From assembly GCA_947372405.1 (NCBI GenBank), contig CANBTO010000281.1, forward strand, positions 1 through 6,745: a stretch of DNA of 6,745 nt, given 5' to 3'. The notes under the pieces were generated by a model that did not search any database, had not been told where the DNA came from, and saw only the letters and a program-made list of their open reading frames with translations. Numbering within the stretch: the stretch's first letter is position 1; the number at the start of each line of letters is the position of its first letter. Both the position numbers and the translations under genes were made by a program. Source of the DNA: Verrucomicrobiaceae bacterium (lineage in GTDB: Bacteria > Verrucomicrobiota > Verrucomicrobiae > Verrucomicrobiales > Akkermansiaceae). Positions 4,610-6,745 of this stretch are shown here, piece by piece.

Positions 4610-6070
4610 TCCATTTTCGAAAAGGTCCGCGAACTCGCGGTGATCCGTTCCTCGGCCGAGATCATCGGCTGGGATCAGGAAACCTACCTGCCACCCGCCG
4701 CGAACGCATACCGCGCCGAGCAACTTTCCTGGCTTTCCGCCCGCGCCCATGAACTGGCCACTTCGGATGCCTGGAAATCCGACCTCGAAGCCGCCGAAGC
4801 AGCGGACCTCGGCGCCGACGCGAAACTCAGCTCCAACCTCCGCGAACTGCGCCGCGAATTCGACCGCGCCACCAAACTGCCCGTCGAACTCGTCGCCCGC
4901 GAATCCACCGCCTCCTCGCTCGCCAAACACGCCTGGGCGGATGCGCGGAAGCAATCGGATTTCCAGACCTTCGCCCCGCATCTGGAAACGTTGTTAGGAA
5001 TCGCACGTGAGAAAGCGGATCTGTGGGGCTACACCGGCGAGCCCTACGACGCCCTGCTCGAAGGCTACGAACGCGGCACATCCACGGCCGCCGTCGCCGC
5101 GCTTTTCGACGCCATGCGACCGGAACTCCGGGAGACCGCCGCAAAAGCCGTGGAGAAATCCGCGGCACACCCCGCGACATTGCCACCGGGGCCCTACCCG
5201 ATCGAGGCCCAGCAACGCCTCAACGCGAAGATCGCCGCAGCCATCGGCTTCGATTTCCAGGCCGGGCGCATCGACACCACCAACCATCCGTTCTGCACCA
5301 CGCTCGGCCCGCGCGACGTGCGTCTGACCACACGCTATGATGAAACGGATTTCACCTCATCGCTCTTCGGCGTGCTGCACGAAGCGGGCCACGGCATGTA
5401 TGAACAGGGCCTGCCGGGTGACGACTTCGGCCTGCCCTCCGGATCGGCCGTTTCGCTGGGCATCCACGAATCGCAGAGCCGGCTATGGGAAAACCACGTC
5501 GGCCGTTCGCGTTTCTTCTGGGAAAAGTGGTATCCGGCGGCATGTGAAACCTTCCCGCAACTTGCGGAACTTCCGTTAGACGGGTTCCTCTCCTTCCTCT
5601 GGCGCGCCGAGTTCTCGCCGATCCGCGTCGAGGCTGACGAGGCGACCTATGACCTCCACATCATCCTGCGCTTCGGCATCGAACGCCGCATGCTCAACGG
5701 AGAACTGAAAGTCGCCGACGTGCCTGATGTGTGGAATGAATGCTTCCGCGACCTCTTCGGCTTCACTCCAAAAAACGACGCCGAAGGCTGCCTCCAGGAC
5801 ATCCATTGGTCGATGGGTGGTCTCGGTTACTTCCCGACTTACACCTTGGGAAACATCAACTCCGCCCAACTCTTCGCCGCCGCGCGCAGCGATGCATCCA
5901 TCGCCTCCGCCATCGACTCCGCGGACTACATGCCGCTTCTCTCCTGGCTTCGGAAGAATGTCCATGCCCACGGCTCCACACTCGATCCTGCCAAACTGAT
6001 CTCCCAGGCCACGGGTAGACCGCCTTCGACGGATGATTATCTCGCGCATCTGAGATCCCGCTATTTGTGA
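4607..6070 (+). CDS. M32 family metallocarboxypeptidase
   Basis: This is a zinc (or cobalt) carboxypeptidase of the Thermus aquaticus carboxypeptidase Taq family, removing C-terminal residues from peptides in the cytoplasm. The 487-residue protein has every family signature: the N-terminal WDQETYLPP (22-30), HPF (227-229), DVRLT (237-241), the metal site HEAGH (258-262) with His258, His262 and catalytic Glu259, the third ligand Glu288 in HESQ (287-290), IRVEADE (339-345), and QDIHWSMGGLGYFPTY (397-412). The length is just under the usual 490-510. An in-frame TAA at 4598-4600 fixes the start at ATG 4607. No signal peptide is present. It lies 55 bp after the TIM-barrel gene in the same direction and may be cotranscribed, but no functional link is apparent. 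Its last 10 bases overlap the end of the convergent gene at 6061. The assignment is secure; the natural peptide substrates are unknown. Confidence 0.96.
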   Translation: MSIFEKVRELAVIRSSAEIIGWDQETYLPPAANAYRAEQLSWLSARAHELATSDAWKSDLEAAEAADLGADAKLSSNLRELRREFDRATKLPVELVARESTASSLAKHAWADARKQSDFQTFAPHLETLLGIAREKADLWGYTGEPYDALLEGYERGTSTAAVAALFDAMRPELRETAAKAVEKSAAHPATLPPGPYPIEAQQRLNAKIAAAIGFDFQAGRIDTTNHPFCTTLGPRDVRLTTRYDETDFTSSLFGVLHEAGHGMYEQGLPGDDFGLPSGSAVSLGIHESQSRLWENHVGRSRFFWEKWYPAACETFPQLAELPLDGFLSFLWRAEFSPIRVEADEATYDLHIILRFGIERRMLNGELKVADVPDVWNECFRDLFGFTPKNDAEGCLQDIHWSMGGLGYFPTYTLGNINSAQLFAAARSDASIASAIDSADYMPLLSWLRKNVHAHGSTLDPAKLISQATGRPPSTDDYLAHLRSRYL

Positions 6071-6372
6071 GAGAATGGCAGCACCAACGAATCAAAATCG
6101 AGTTCTTTGGTTCCTGAGCCGCATGAGATGAACGTGACCCTGACCTGTTCCGGAGTATTGCTTTTCCTTGCCGGTTCCGGTTGATCGGAGAACGGGTCAT
6201 ATTCAGGAGAGGATTCAGTCCCGAGTTCGGCCTTTGATGAATTCTCAGGCGGTGCCTGATGCTCTTTCCTGTCCTTCACCAGATGTAGACACTTCGGAAT
6301 GATGAATCCAATAATCATCACGCCGATCATAATCGGAAGAAGCGGATCAGGAAATGGCATTCGACCTCTCAT
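6061..6372 (-). CDS. Small single-pass membrane protein of unknown function
   Basis: The 103-residue product is not recognised. Residues about 11-31 (LLPIMIGVMIIGFIIPKCLHL) form one hydrophobic membrane segment, followed by the positive cluster KDRK, which suggests the C-terminal part stays in the cytoplasm or that the segment is a signal anchor. Residues 36-74 are rich in Pro, Glu and Ser and look disordered. The end (QVRVTFISCGSGTKELDFDSLVLPF) looks strand-forming. ATG 6372 has an in-frame TGA two codons upstream and a GAGAG 5-10 bases before it. ATG 6360 (Met5) is the alternative. The DNA is visibly more A+T-rich than its neighbours, which could mean a lineage-specific or acquired gene. 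The stop codon lies inside the end of the convergent peptidase gene (10-bp overlap), so there is no room for a terminator between them. Coding status rests on the membrane segment, the length and the fit between neighbours. Confidence 0.65.
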   Translation of the reverse strand: MRGRMPFPDPLLPIMIGVMIIGFIIPKCLHLVKDRKEHQAPPENSSKAELGTESSPEYDPFSDQPEPARKSNTPEQVRVTFISCGSGTKELDFDSLVLPFSHK

Positions 6373-6413
6373 GCATCACTCTCGCCGTCTCAATCGAACA
6401 AATAGAGACCAAG

Positions 6414-6455
6414 GCAGTCAGGGTCAAGTCCATGGAATTCATGACCATGAACTGC
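6414..6455 (-). terminator. Hairpin downstream of the cytochrome gene
   Basis: GCAGTCAGGGTCA (6414-6426) pairs with TGACCATGAACTGC (6442-6455) in 12 pairs, with one bulged base and one mismatch, around a 15-base loop. On the minus strand it begins about 12 bases after the cytochrome stop and is followed by a T-rich but not pure T stretch. The position suits a terminator for that gene. The imperfect stem and lack of a real T-tract make this tentative. Confidence 0.35.
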
Positions 6456-6466
6456 GGAGCACATGA

Positions 6467-6745
6467 CTACAACGAGCGGATGTATTCCACGAGGTCCCGC
6501 TTTTGATCGGCGGTGAGTTTGGAAGTCTTTCCGTGTTTGTCACCGGGATTGAAGGAGCCGAGCATGTCATCGAGGGTGGCGGCACGCCCGTCATGGAGAT
6601 AGGGAGCGGTGCGCCAGACTTCACGAAGTGTCGGCGTGTCCCATGCCCTGCCCGCGTCACGGCCGTCGTCGGTGCCGACTTTGTGCAGGCGACCGTCGGT
6701 GAAGTAAGGGCCGTTGTGGCACTTGGCGCAATCCGCTTCGATGAA
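6467..6745 (-). CDS. c-type cytochrome, MauG/cytochrome c peroxidase-like (C-terminal part)
   Basis: The gene enters from the right edge on the minus strand, so only the last 92 residues are seen, ending with TAG at 6467-6469. They contain one covalent haem-binding site, CAKCH (residues 6-10 of the fragment, bases 6716-6730), followed by NGPYFTDGRLHKVGT, then TPTLREVWRTAPYLHDGRAATLDDML (about 37-62), and a final helix (LTADQKRDLVEYIRSL). The TPTLR..W..APYLHDGRA..L block after a CxxCH is typical of the C-terminal haem domain of di-haem cytochrome c peroxidases, MauG-like proteins and related multi-domain cytochromes. Met61 is a possible distal haem ligand. Such proteins are exported, but the signal peptide and the rest of the protein lie outside the window, so peroxidase and other oxidase-like members cannot be told apart. 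Confidence 0.88.
   Translation of the reverse strand, partial: FIEADCAKCHNGPYFTDGRLHKVGTDDGRDAGRAWDTPTLREVWRTAPYLHDGRAATLDDMLGSFNPGDKHGKTSKLTADQKRDLVEYIRSL

Noticed and set aside
6439..6660. A 73-codon minus-strand frame at the right edge
   Set aside because: It overlaps out of frame with the cytochrome fragment, which has the CAKCH haem site and the APYLHDGR block.
1..6745. CRISPR array, tRNA, rRNA, transposase, phage or toxin-antitoxin genes
   Set aside because: No regularly spaced direct repeats, no cloverleaf or rRNA-like stretch, and no such protein was found on either strand.

Overview
The window is GC-rich chromosomal DNA from a bacterium, most likely of the Verrucomicrobiota/Planctomycetota type. 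That guess rests on a divergent long-form GT5 glycogen synthase, poor Shine-Dalgarno signals, a MauG/peroxidase-like cytochrome c tail and inverted-repeat hairpin elements. No rRNA, tRNA, phage gene or transposase is visible, so the taxonomic call is an inference from gene flavour only.

Layout, left to right. Positions 1-492 hold no intact gene. There is a possible C-terminal tail of an upstream gene (2-67), a terminator-like hairpin (107-140), a 5'-truncated reading frame resembling the end of a YcxB-like protein (about 68/146-352), a large REP-like inverted repeat (373-454) and a second hairpin (461-481). A glycogen/starch synthase gene (glgA) lies on the minus strand at 493-2073. A 217-bp divergent intergenic region follows (2074-2290). 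It contains weak promoter-like sequences and two mutually exclusive hairpins, one of which covers the ribosome binding site of the next gene. Three plus-strand genes come next: an archaeo-eukaryotic-type primase/polymerase (2291-3694), a TIM-barrel protein of the sugar-phosphate isomerase/endonuclease IV superfamily whose start overlaps the primase stop (3691-4551), and an M32 metallocarboxypeptidase 55 bp downstream (4607-6070). On the minus strand a small single-pass membrane protein (6061-6372) overlaps the peptidase tail to tail. A c-type cytochrome, C-terminal part only, runs off the right edge (6467-6745).

The most interesting part is the primase/TIM-barrel pair. The primase reads as one polypeptide that carries a catalytic domain with the three AEP motifs (DxE, GxGxH, and hD with RxP..xxxK) and a C-terminal module with the four-cysteine, PPC-led pattern of the iron-sulfur domain of the large primase subunit PriL. 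In archaea and eukaryotes these two parts are normally separate PriS and PriL proteins. The coupled TIM-barrel protein retains all nine metal-ligand positions of endonuclease IV, so a DNA priming or gap-filling enzyme coupled to an AP-endonuclease-like partner is a reasonable hypothesis. A plain sugar isomerase/epimerase is an equally reasonable reading of that partner. The glycogen synthase, peptidase, membrane protein and cytochrome look like ordinary neighbours with no evident link to this pair.
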